64,000 nucleotides of DNA. Origin: GAS188 sp963713805. Lineage in GTDB: Bacteria > Pseudomonadota > Alphaproteobacteria > Rhizobiales > Beijerinckiaceae. Positions 29,598 to 38,289 of this stretch are shown here, piece after piece. A model generated the notes under the pieces. It was not told the DNA's origin, searched no databases, and worked only from the letters and a program-made list of their open reading frames with translations. Made by a program: the position numbers and the translations under genes. Location: assembly GCA_963713805.1 (NCBI GenBank), contig CAVQNF010000002.1, positions 1 to 64,000 on the forward strand, written 5' to 3'. How positions within the stretch are numbered: the stretch's first letter is position 1; each line of letters starts with the position of its first letter.

Positions 29598-30450
29598 CTA
29601 GAACATCCGCATGCAGAAAAGGCCGCCGAGAATGAACGCTCCCGACACGGCTCGCACACGCGTCATCGGCTCCTTCAGGAAGACGACGGCGATCAAGCCT
29701 GCCGAAAAGCACGCTCGTCTCGCGGATCGCCGCCACGAGCGCGATGGGCGCGACCGTCATGGCCCAGATGGCGATCCAATAGGCGGCGAGCGACATCGCT
29801 CCGCCGGCGAAGCCGGGCGCGAGGAAGCCGAGCGCCGGCTTCACCCCTTTGAACCCTTTCCACAGGAGACAAATGATCAGCATCGGATAGGCATCGACCG
29901 CGAACAGGGCAGCGGCGTAGGCATTCGCATCCCCAGCCGCGCGCGCGCCCATGCCGTCGACGATCGTGTAGGAGGAGATGGTGATCGCGGTGAGCAGCGC
30001 GCAGCTCACGGCGACCTTGCTCGGTGCCATGAGATGGCGATGGCCGCGCAGCGAAATCAGGAGAACGCCTGCGCCCAGAAGCAGGATGCCGATCCCGTTT
30101 CCGGCGCTGATCGGATCGTGCACCAGGGCGAGCGAGGCCAGCGCCGTCATCAGCGGCGCGGCGCCTCTTGCGATGGGGTAGATCTGGCCCATGTCGGCGC
30201 GGCGATAGGCCTCGGCGAGGAAGAGGTAATAGCCGAGATGGATGACCACCGAGGCGATGATCCACGGCCAGGCCTCGGCCTTGGGCAGGCCGGTAACCAG
30301 GAGCGCCGGCAGCGCGATCACGCCGCAGGTGAAGCAGATCAGCGTCATCGCGAGAAAAGGATCGAGCCTGATCTTGATGAGCGCGTTCCAGCCCGCATGC
30401 AGCGCGGCCGCGATCAGCACCGCAAGGAAGACGAAGAGGCTGAGGTGCAT
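29598..30450 (-). CDS. EamA-like membrane protein associated with phosphonate utilisation (one frameshift)
   Basis: Ten-span drug/metabolite-transporter-like protein, about 284 residues. Two EamA halves are visible: LVFLAVLIAAALHAGWNALI through NGIGILLLGAGVLLISLRGH, and KVAVSCALLTAITISSYTIV onward. One extra G near 29710 shifts the end; the corrected tail is ETSVLFAGLIAVVFLKEPMT ... GGLFCMRMF with TAG at 29600-29598. Position and fold fit the phn-linked family TIGR03340, described as a probable permease near phosphonate catabolism operons. Transport of 2-aminoethylphosphonate is an inference. It lies 15 bp after the DeoR gene. Confidence 0.82.
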
Positions 30451-30465
30451 GGATCGGCCGCGGCT

Positions 30466-31239
30466 TCACGCCTGCGCCTGGATGACCGGCCAGCGCCGGG
30501 CCGCGAAGGCTTGCGCGATCCGCTTCGGCGGCGGCTTGTCGACGATGAGGCCCGCGATCCGCGGGACGGTCGCCATCTTCACGGGCGTGCGACGCTCGAA
30601 CTTGCCGTGGTCGGCGAGCACGAAGACCTTTTGGCCGGCCTTCATCATCAAGTGGCGTTGCTCGCAAGCAAGTCGCGAATAATCGGTGAGTTCGCCCTCC
30701 GGCGAGATGCCGCCCACTCCGATGAAGGCGAGATCGACACGGAAATGCACGAGCGCCGAGAGCGTGTCGATCCCGAACGCCGCCTCGTCATTGGGATCGA
30801 TCTCACCACCGAGCATGGTCACCTTCACACCCGATGAGCGGCACAAGAGAAGCGCGATCGGCAGGCTGTTGGTGAGGACGGTGAGGTCCTTGCGCTCCAC
30901 GAGCGCATAAGCGAGCGCGAGCGTCGTCGACCCCGAATTGAGGATGACCACCATGCCGTCCTCGATGAAGCTCGCGGCCTTCCGGCCGATCGCGGCCTTG
31001 CCCGGGCGCGTTCGCCGCCTGGCGCGCGGCGAGGGAAGGCTCGGCCGTCGCGCCCCGCGCCGCCCCACCGTGCACGAGATTGGCACGCCCCTGGTCGGCG
31101 AGCGCCTTGAGGTCTCGGCGTATGGTCTCGCGCGAGACACGCCAGCCGCTCGGCGAGGAGCGAGACGCTGACCGCCCCCGAGGCGTCGAGCGACGTTGAC
31201 GATATGATCCTGGCGACTGATGGCGAGCGGACGATTCAT
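30466..31239 (-). pseudogene. DeoR/GlpR-family transcriptional regulator (three frameshifts)
   Basis: Sugar-phosphate-type repressor. From 31239: MNRPLAISRQDHIVNVA, then (one base removed) SGAVSVSLLAERLAVSRETI RRDL, the DeoR helix-turn-helix, LADQGRANLVHGGAARG and AARQAANAPGKAAIGRKAAS. The effector domain is uninterrupted: GMVVILNSGSTTLALAYALV, LTVLTNSLPIALLL, LGGEIDPNDEAAFGID, DLAFIGVGGISPEGELTDYS. Insertions near 31195, 31140 and 31000 break the frame. It is the first gene of a minus-strand unit with the EamA gene and precedes phnWAY. The shared operator suggests it controls itself and the phn genes. Confidence 0.82.
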
Positions 31240-31274
31240 GAAAGGCGAAGCCCGGTCGGAGCGCGATGCGAGTT

Positions 31275-31291
31275 GTGGCATTTTGTGGCAA
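31275..31291 (-). promoter_or_regulatory. Predicted autoregulatory operator of the DeoR-type gene
   Basis: GTGGCATTTTGTGGCAA on the plus strand, 36 bp upstream of the regulator start, with the same TGGCA direct repeat spaced 10 bp as the phnW site but in the opposite orientation relative to its gene. Confidence 0.6.
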
Positions 31292-31514
31292 TTTCTGCAA
31301 GCGTCGGAGTTTGTCGTCGCGCGCGGATGGTCTTGCTCTTTGCTCGCGCAATTGCCATGGTTTGCGCGGTCATCCAGATATGAGGAACTCCTCCAGCGCC
31401 TTCGGCAACGGGCAACGCCCGAACCGAAAGCAGGGCGTGAAAGGATCGGGCGGCTACCCCGGACGGCCACATTGACGAATTGCGGCGACAGCCGTTTTTC
31501 AGGAGCCGTCCCCG

Positions 31515-32315
31515 ATGCCCGATTCCACGCGGCGAAGGCCGCGCCACCTGTTGCGCACCTTGGCCGAAGCGCCCGCCTGGAAGCTCGGCACCGGCGCCAT
31601 GGCTCTCCTTGGGGGCGCTTTCTTCATAGGGGTCCTGTTCCAGTCCGGAAGGGATGCCGACCGGGAGCGCACGAAAACCGGCGTCGTCGACATCATCGAG
31701 AACGAGCGCAATGCGAAGGCCGAGAAGGATCGCGCCTTTGCCGACCTGACGATCGAGAATACCGAGCTCCTCCGGCGCCTGCGTTCGCTCGACGCGCAAT
31801 TGAGCGCCTCGCGCGCCGAGAAGGATCGGCTCGTGGCGCAAGGGGATTTCCTCAGATGGTACACCGCCGACCTCAAGAGCCCGAGCGAGGCCGGCAATCA
31901 ACGGCTCGTCGATACGGTCTGCTCGCTTTGGAAAGACGGCAGGCAATGGATCAGGATCGAGCGCCAGCCTCTCCTTCTGTCCGTCGCCGACATCAAGGAA
32001 GGGCGCCTCACGCCCGCCCTGCAATTGCTGCTGGTGCAAAACTTCGTGCCGCTCGAGCCCCTCATGAAGATACGGCTCGGGGACGCCGCGTCAGGAAGCG
32101 CGACGCCGATATCCGCCTCGGGGCGGCCCGCCCCGCGCCCCTCTGCAAGCGCCACTATGGGGAGCGCCAATCCGCAGATCCCGGCCTCGATTGAAAAGCA
32201 GCTTCAGGACATCAGGGTCGCGAAGTTCATCGTCTTCCCCGATGGGTCGCGCTTCGAGCTTCCTCAAGCTGTCGCGGTCGCGGTCCAGATCCGCAGGGAA
32301 TGCGGCCTCTTCTGA
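31515..32315 (+). CDS. Hypothetical membrane-anchored coiled-coil protein, 266 aa
   Basis: Not recognised. The start has AGGAG 9 nt upstream. Residues 24-43 form a single membrane span (LGTGAMALLGGAFFIGVLF), followed by a charged coiled coil (about residues 60-115, DIIENERNAKAEKDRAFADL, ELLRRLRSLDAQLSASRAEK). The remainder is probably periplasmic with a Ser/Ala/Pro-rich linker and a small C-terminal domain ending QAVAVAVQIRRECGLF. The frame is intact. It stands alone between the DeoR gene and the converging beta-glucosidase gene. Confidence 0.7.
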   Translation: MPDSTRRRPRHLLRTLAEAPAWKLGTGAMALLGGAFFIGVLFQSGRDADRERTKTGVVDIIENERNAKAEKDRAFADLTIENTELLRRLRSLDAQLSASRAEKDRLVAQGDFLRWYTADLKSPSEAGNQRLVDTVCSLWKDGRQWIRIERQPLLLSVADIKEGRLTPALQLLLVQNFVPLEPLMKIRLGDAASGSATPISASGRPAPRPSASATMGSANPQIPASIEKQLQDIRVAKFIVFPDGSRFELPQAVAVAVQIRRECGLF

Positions 32316-32390
32316 CAGGAAGGCCGTTCGAGCATCCGACCGAGCGCGGCCGCCGACGAGGCTCGCGAGCCATGACGGCGCCGATGATCC

Positions 32391-33866
32391 TCAGCCCCTG
32401 CGATGCGACGCGATCAAATGCTGATACTCGAAGAAACTGTCCTTGGGGACGCGCTGCTGCGTGTCGAAATCGACATGCACGATGCCGAGCCTGTGCGAAA
32501 ATCCCGTGGTCCATTCGAAGTTGTCGAGGAGGGACCATAAGAAATAGCCATGCAATCTGGCCCCATCGGCACGTGCCCTGAGCGCGGCTTCGACGTGTCG
32601 GCGAACGTAGAGGCTGCGAAGGCGGTCGCGCACCCTTCCCTCATCCACCTCCTCGTCTCCTGCCCCAAACCCCGCGCCGTTTTCGGTGATGTAGATGACA
32701 GGATCGCCATAATCGGTGTGCAGGCGCATCAGCAATCGGTAGAGCTCGTCGGGAACCACAGGACCGTTAAAGGCTTCGAGCGCGTCGGGATTGGCCGTCG
32801 CCCATTCGGCTCCGAGCGGCGCGGAAGCGTCAGCCTTGAAATAGGAAGGCGCGTAGTAGTTCACGCCGACGAAATCCGGCCGGTTCTCCGAGATGAAGCG
32901 CATGTCCGCCGGCGCCGGCCGGAAATCGGGGTTGAGCTTGCGGTGCAGCGCAGCGAGAGGCTCCGGGTAGCTGCCCTTGAAAATGGGGTCGAGAAACCAG
33001 CGGTTCTGAAGGGCGTCCATCGTCGCGGCGGCATCGATATCCTCCTGTCGATCAGGATCGGCGGGAACCGTCGGAGTGAAGTTGAGGGATATGCCGATCT
33101 CGCCCTTGAGGCCGAGCCGCCGATAGGCATGGATCGCTTGCGCGCTCGCCAACAGGATGTGATGCGCAGCGCTCGATTGCTGGGCATAGACCTGCGAGGC
33201 GCCCGATTTTTCGTCGGCCACGCCCTCGAGAATGCGGTGGATCGAGGGCTCGATCATGAAGAGCTCGACGAAGGGTTCGTTGACCGTGATGAAGCGCCTC
33301 ACCCGATCGCCGAAGGCACGAAAGATGACTTCGGCATATGCTTCGTACCAATCGACGGAGGCGGGATTGGCCCACCCTCCCCGCTCGGCGAGCTTCTCGG
33401 GCATATCCCAATGATAGATGGTCACCACGGGCTCGATCCCGTTCTCGATGAGATCGTCGATCAGTTGCCGATAATGCGCGAGCCCCGCCTGATTCACCTC
33501 TCCGGTGCCCTCCGGCAGGATGCGCGACCAGGCGATGGAAAAACGGTAGGAATTGATACCCAGGCGCTTCATGAGCGCAATATCGCGAAGGTATTGTTGC
33601 CTGTCATAAAGATTATCGGCGATATTCCCCGTTTCCTGCCGGCCGATGACCGGCTTCGTTACTTGGAGCTCATTGGTGTAGACGTCCCAATTCGACAGAC
33701 CCTTGCCGTCCACCTGGTATCCGCCTTCGACCTGGTACGCCGAAGTCGACACGCCCCAAAGGAACACGTCCCGATCCCGCTCCGGTGCGGGGACGGCAGC
33801 TCCGACACAAAAGCTCAACGCGAGTACCGGCAATGCGGTCGCGATTTTTCGCGAGATCGAACGCAA
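32391..33866 (-). CDS. Secreted GH1 beta-glucosidase
   Basis: Family 1 glycoside hydrolase cleaving terminal beta-glucosides with retention. Domain order is normal: FLWGVSTSAYQVEGGYQVDG, INSYRFSIAWSRILPEGTGE, VTIYHWDMPEKLAERGGW, the acid/base TVNEPF, and the nucleophile VIYITENGAG, then GYFLWSLLDNFEWTTGFSHR. About 491 residues. The start is TTG with GGGAG 7 nt upstream; it gives a signal peptide (KIATALPVLALSFCVGAAVP), so the enzyme is exported, unusual for GH1. No sugar transporter is adjacent. Confidence 0.9.
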   Translation of the reverse strand: MRSISRKIATALPVLALSFCVGAAVPAPERDRDVFLWGVSTSAYQVEGGYQVDGKGLSNWDVYTNELQVTKPVIGRQETGNIADNLYDRQQYLRDIALMKRLGINSYRFSIAWSRILPEGTGEVNQAGLAHYRQLIDDLIENGIEPVVTIYHWDMPEKLAERGGWANPASVDWYEAYAEVIFRAFGDRVRRFITVNEPFVELFMIEPSIHRILEGVADEKSGASQVYAQQSSAAHHILLASAQAIHAYRRLGLKGEIGISLNFTPTVPADPDRQEDIDAAATMDALQNRWFLDPIFKGSYPEPLAALHRKLNPDFRPAPADMRFISENRPDFVGVNYYAPSYFKADASAPLGAEWATANPDALEAFNGPVVPDELYRLLMRLHTDYGDPVIYITENGAGFGAGDEEVDEGRVRDRLRSLYVRRHVEAALRARADGARLHGYFLWSLLDNFEWTTGFSHRLGIVHVDFDTQQRVPKDSFFEYQHLIASHRRG

Positions 33867-34071
33867 TCGGGTCTCCCGTGTGTTGACGAATCAGCTTGCC
33901 GTATCGGGGAAGGCGCGATCGTAGCGGACGGCCGGCGGCCATGCCATCCACGCCACCCAAATCGTCGAGAAGCAGGCGAGAAGATCGCGAGTGGCGGCGC
34001 GTTTTGCGGAACGCGCGCGAGCGTTGCCGCGGCAGGCGGCGTCGCAATCAGCCAGGCGAAAGCCCGCGCAT

Positions 34072-35649
34072 CTACTTCCTGGGAACCGAAATGACGCCGC
34101 CGCCCAAAAAATTCATCCGGTTCATGTTCAGGGATTGGCGCAGTGAGATGGACCCATTGCCGCGTTGACCGTGGACGGCGAAAGCCTCGTGGTGATGCTT
34201 CGCAAGATCGGCGTCGACGTGACGGCCGGAAAGCTCGGAGCGATCATTCGCGATTTTCAATCGTCCCGGATCGGCCAGGGAATCGCGGTGATAGCTCGAG
34301 ACATTGAGCCGGCCACGCATCACGTACGGCTGGGCATCGGCCTTCGACCAATCTCCCCAGCGCAGATATTCGCCCTTCATCGGGTGGGATGGCACGGAGA
34401 TCTCATACTTCGGATGCGTCGGCGGCGCGATCTCCGACCCACGGACATGCCGGTTCTCTTCACTCCATTCATGCAAGCGGAAGTGATGAGATGAGGCGAT
34501 TGCCGCAAGGTGTGAATCATCGCGATCTCGCGGCGGATGAAAACGCCGCATATCGAAATCATCCCTGTCCAGCCGCGCATACGATCGTGATCGCGATCCC
34601 GGTCGTGGTCGTGATGCCGCACGTGGTGAGGCGGTGGGGGCGCGAGGAGGCGGTGGCGGAGGCGGCGGGGGTGGCGGCGGTGGAGGCAGGGGTGGAGGCG
34701 GTGGAGGCGGTGGAGGCGGTGGAGGCGGTGGCGGGGACGTGGCGACCACGATCTGGGACCGGGGCGGAATCTGACCCGTCTTCGCGAAGTTCTGGACGAT
34801 CTCGTTGAGGAAATTATCGAGGGCGAGCGAGGACCAATCCCATGATTGCAACAGGGCGGCGAATGAATTGGCCGTGCCGATGTTGTTGGCGGCGGCCTGC
34901 TGGTCGCTCGGCTTCACATTCGACCCGCCACTTTGCCCATTCTTGCTCGTCATGGAGGCGTTGTAGGCATTGATCAGCGCGGCGGACGCCTTGAAGGCCG
35001 GCGAGGGCGGCGTGAAGGCCGAGATCGCGCGGATGGCGAAGCCCGTGCGGGTGACCGTCTCCGTGACGCCGCCCGACGACATGGTCATCACGCCGTAACC
35101 CAGCAAGGCTTGCGTGCCTTCCTTATCGGATTGGCTGACCGTGAGGATGCCCCCGCGCAGGCCGATGGTGGCGAAAGGCGTGGTGACGGTCGCGCCGCCC
35201 GTATGTGTCGCTTGGCCGCCGACGACGCGCAGGACGCCTTTGCCGAGCGAGACGGCCATCTCTCCCTTGGCCGCGGCCGGATCGAACACGAATTTGTCGA
35301 TCACGATGGATGAATTCGGGCCGATATCGAGCGTCGTCTTGTCGATGAACACGAGTTGCACGCTGCCCGAAGGCGAGGTGTCGACCTTTTCGTTCGAGAC
35401 GACCCCCGAACCGACCTGAATCACCTTCATGTTGCCGCCCGGCGGCGTGCCGGAGGAGAGGACGTTCGCGGCCCCGGCGGTCCCCACGGGATCCGCGAGC
35501 GCGAGCTTCGGGGACATGAGGGAGAGCGCGGCGACGCCGGCCAGAAGGCAAAGGCGAAGCGGAGCCGCGGCGCCCGCTTCTCGCAAGGGCGCACGCAGCT
35601 GGGGTGGCGGCGGGGGAGTCCAGGACGCGTGCAGATTTCGTTTCGCCAT
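34072..35649 (-). CDS. FecR-domain secreted protein with long polyproline linker
   Basis: 525 residues. The N-terminus has Pro-rich sequence then a signal-like segment (LRLCLLAGVAALSLMSPKLA). A FecR domain follows: NMKVIQVGSGVVSNEKVDTS, VQLVFIDKTTLDIGPNSSIV, MAVSLGKGVLRVVGGQA, VTTPFATIGLRGGILTVS. After an Asn/Gln-rich region comes a tract of about 30 prolines with one Leu, then an Arg/Ser/His-rich C-terminus ending MNFLGGGVISVPRK. FecR modules of this class are surface or periplasmic sensors, often next to adhesin systems. There is no sigma factor beside it, so it is not a FecIR pair. Confidence 0.82.
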   Translation of the reverse strand: MAKRNLHASWTPPPPPQLRAPLREAGAAAPLRLCLLAGVAALSLMSPKLALADPVGTAGAANVLSSGTPPGGNMKVIQVGSGVVSNEKVDTSPSGSVQLVFIDKTTLDIGPNSSIVIDKFVFDPAAAKGEMAVSLGKGVLRVVGGQATHTGGATVTTPFATIGLRGGILTVSQSDKEGTQALLGYGVMTMSSGGVTETVTRTGFAIRAISAFTPPSPAFKASAALINAYNASMTSKNGQSGGSNVKPSDQQAAANNIGTANSFAALLQSWDWSSLALDNFLNEIVQNFAKTGQIPPRSQIVVATSPPPPPPPPPPPPPPPLPPPPPPPPPPPPPPRAPTASPRAASRPRPGSRSRSYARLDRDDFDMRRFHPPRDRDDSHLAAIASSHHFRLHEWSEENRHVRGSEIAPPTHPKYEISVPSHPMKGEYLRWGDWSKADAQPYVMRGRLNVSSYHRDSLADPGRLKIANDRSELSGRHVDADLAKHHHEAFAVHGQRGNGSISLRQSLNMNRMNFLGGGVISVPRK

Positions 35650-36078
35650 ACGCGGGACAATCCAGCCGCCACAAATTCAGTATTCGCTCGCCTGTTTACC
35701 AGTCGAGACAAATGGCCACGGGGTAACCTGCGGCTCCACCGTGCATCTGTCAAATTTGACAAAGAATCATCTTTGGTTTTTTACCAGGTCAGCACAATTT
35801 TCACACTTTCATAAACGTAATTCACTTTATCGATGACTTTGAAATCGTTTCCAAAACTTGATTTTGTTTCGGTGTTTTTTAGCGCTTGAGTACCTCGTTC
35901 GTCTTAACTCCACGATCTTTCGACCAGAAACGCCCCGCCACAATGCGCGAAGCGCCGTCGTCGACGCTCGGCAACACCCCCGCGGGTTTCAATAGACGCC
36001 AAGGCGAGCGCTCTCACCTTCGCGAACTCGTCGCGCAAGCTCCGCAAGATCGGTCCGCTCTGCTTGCGAGCCCGAAGC
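35650..36078. other. AT-rich intergenic region
   Basis: Contains a markedly AT-rich stretch (about 35740-35890) that probably carries the promoter of the FecR-domain gene. No gene is supported. Confidence 0.4.
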
Positions 36079-36384
36079 TCAGGCCCCGCGCAGCTTGGCC
36101 TGGCAGAGATTGACCACCGTGCGAACCGCATCCTCTTCGTTCGCGCCCGTGCCGATCTCGCCCCTGACGAGGTGACGCAGCTCCTTGTTCGTGACGCCGC
36201 TATGGATGCAGTCGGGCCGCGCCATATCCACGAGACGCGCTTCTCGCTGCGCGGCTTTCGCCGTCATGCTGCACACCCAGAGCGCGGAGATCAGCGCGGC
36301 GGTGATGCTGACGAACCAGCGAAGCGCGTCGGACCTCGGCGCGGTGCGGAACAGTGGAGCTTCGGCCGAATAGTCGATTTGCAT
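36079..36384 (-). CDS. Hypothetical small membrane protein, 101 aa
   Basis: Not recognised. One hydrophobic span (WFVSITAALISALWVCSMTA, about residues 23-42) followed by a soluble domain with two Cys (DCIHSGVTNKELRHLV, VVNLCQAKLRGA). Composition is balanced and better than the competing frames on the plus strand, but no clear ribosome site precedes the ATG. It would face the periplasm with its C-terminal domain. Confidence 0.4.
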   Translation of the reverse strand: MQIDYSAEAPLFRTAPRSDALRWFVSITAALISALWVCSMTAKAAQREARLVDMARPDCIHSGVTNKELRHLVRGEIGTGANEEDAVRTVVNLCQAKLRGA

Positions 36385-36629
36385 GGCGAGACATCCATGG
36401 ATCGAACCACGAAGGCCAGCGCTAAGCCAAGTCCATATCCAAATTGTTCAAGGAATTATTATAATTCTCCTCGTCGCTCGCAGGACGCCGCTTCGCGAAC
36501 ATCGCCCTTTGTGGACCACCTCCCTTCACGACGCCGGCGCAGGGTGACCGAAATGTAACTTGAAGGCAGCGTTCAACTGACCCAATTTCCGGCGCAGTGG
36601 CGACCTTCGATCCGGTACGGAGTCACAAA

Positions 36630-37163
36630 ATGAACCGCTTGACCACGTTCATCGCCGCGGGGACGATGTCCCTTGCGTCTGTGGCGAATGCCTCAGCCCA
36701 AGGGCGCCCTCCCGAGGCCGGCGGCTTCCGCTCGATCGCGCGCCTTTGCGCCACCGATCAGCAATGGACAACCGAGCGCATGGGGGAGCGTCTTGCCCGG
36801 CGCCTCAATCTGACGGACCAGCAGAAGCCTGCCCTCAAGGAATTGCAGGATGCGATTGCCAAGGCAAAGGGAGATGCGAAGGCCGCGCTTTGCGCCAGCG
36901 CCCCCGACCTGTCCACCTTGCCTGCCCGCCTGGCATTCGCGGAGAAACGGCTTCAGGCCCGACTTGACGGCATGAGAGCCGTTCGGCCGAAGCTCGAAGC
37001 TTTTTATGCGGCATTGACGGGCGAGCAGCAGGTGGAATTCAACGAGCTGTGGCACCACCACGGCATGCGCCGGGGCGAGGGAGAGAGGCATTGGCGCGGG
37101 GACGGTGAATTCCGTGGCCCTGACGGCGCCGGCCGCCGCTTCGGCCCCGGCGACGACGACTAG
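36630..37163 (+). CDS. Periplasmic LTXXQ-motif (Spy/CpxP-like) protein
   Basis: Exported helical protein of about 177 residues. The ATG at 36630 has GGAG upstream and gives a signal peptide (MNRLTTFIAAGTMSLASVANASA); the ORF extension to 36597 is rejected. Two LTxxQ motifs are present (LNLTDQQKPALKELQDA and ALTGEQQVEFNEL), defining the Spy/CpxP-like family of envelope-stress chaperones and metal-responsive proteins. The tail is Gly/Arg/Asp-rich with a short His run (WHHHGM). It stands alone ahead of the pilus operon. Confidence 0.82.
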   Translation: MNRLTTFIAAGTMSLASVANASAQGRPPEAGGFRSIARLCATDQQWTTERMGERLARRLNLTDQQKPALKELQDAIAKAKGDAKAALCASAPDLSTLPARLAFAEKRLQARLDGMRAVRPKLEAFYAALTGEQQVEFNELWHHHGMRRGEGERHWRGDGEFRGPDGAGRRFGPGDDD

Positions 37164-37767
37164 CTGCCTCGGCTGAGGCCCGCTTCCGGCCTTCTGACCG
37201 GGGCGAAAGGCGAAGCCGGCGAGCCGCCCGATCGATGTGAGGCCATGGCGGTCGGGCGTCATCGGCGCGGCTGTTCCGCGTGCCCGGGAAAAACTCAAAA
37301 ACGATCGCATTCGCATTTCTGGACGCCCGACCCTTGCCCTTTCTGCCAGGGGGCATTCGAGCATCACGCTCGCCGTTCGGATCATCCGCGGTCGCCCTTT
37401 CGGCGCCTATGATCGATGTCGGTTTCTCAACAGTTCTTTCAGTGCAATGCCTATGCCTTTGATATTGTGATGCAAGTCAGCCGAAAATCCGTCACAAAAA
37501 CGCGATGAGTTTTTGCGAATTCCACAAAAATGATGAGCACATCTCAATGGATCGGTGTCGGTATACTCCCGACAACATTGTAGATGGCGAGGAGACCACA
37601 GCTGAACGTTAACGTTAATATTTTGTTAGGAAATCATACTACTTATCGACTTGTGCTTCGCATTCGCGATTCGAGTTTGAGCAATGCTCCGCCCGAACTG
37701 TCAGCAGTCCCACGTCGCGTCCGCCTTCGCAAAAATTCGAAGAGCCGACTACGAAACGAGAACCACA
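37164..37767. other. Intergenic region upstream of the pilus operon
   Basis: Becomes AT-rich from about 37460 (several A/T runs) before the first pilus gene, consistent with the operon promoter. No gene is supported. Confidence 0.4.
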
Positions 37768-38257
37768 ATGTGGTACAGATTCTTTGGCCGCCGCCTTGCT
37801 GTTCATCGGATTGGGCGGCAAAGCCGATGCGGCGACCGCGACCGGGACTTTTCAGGTCCAGATCACCATTCAGGCGACTTGCATCCTGGTGAGCGCGACC
37901 AATCTCAATTTCGGCACGAACGGCGTCCTCTCGTCAGCCGTCACGCAGACGAGCGCCATCTCCGTTCAGTGCACCAACACCACGCCCTATAATATCGGGC
38001 TCAACGCCGGCGTGAATGGAGGCTCCGTCACCACCCGTCAGATGAAGGGCGGCCCCACGAGCCAACTCATCAACTACTCGCTCTTCAGCAATCCGGGCAT
38101 GACCCAGAATTGGGGCGAAACCATCGGCACCGATACCGTCGCGGGCACCGGCACAGGGGCCACGCAGTCCTTCACGGTTTATGGGCAGGTTCCTGCCCAG
38201 ACGACGCCCTCCCCTGGCGCCTATACCGACACGATCACGGTGACGGTCACCTATTGA
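37768..38257 (+). CDS. Spore coat U-domain pilin subunit (start region frameshifted)
   Basis: Structural subunit of a CsuA/B-type chaperone-usher pilus. The domain is clear: FQVQITIQATCILVSATNLN, FGTNGVLSSAVTQTSAISVQ, CTNTTPYNIGLNAG, GETIGTDTVAGTGTGATQSF, and the donor-strand-like end YTDTITVTVTY. The uninterrupted frame starts only at a TTG (37784). Removing one T near 37782 joins it to ATG 37768 and creates a proper signal peptide (MWYRFLAAALLFIGLGGKAD), so the real start is probably 37768. First gene of the four-gene operon. Confidence 0.83.
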
Positions 38258-38289
38258 TCAAACGGGCAATTCTGTCCTCGGAGGTGAAG

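Noticed and set aside
29588..29600. GTGACAGTGCCTA at the end of the EamA gene, similar to the inverted repeat near btaA
   Set aside because: Only about 12 bases match and there is no second arm; probably coincidence within coding sequence.
34640..34740. Poly-GGC/GGT tract on the plus strand as a glycine-rich gene
   Set aside because: It is the reverse complement of the polyproline linker of the FecR-domain protein, whose domain evidence fixes the minus strand.
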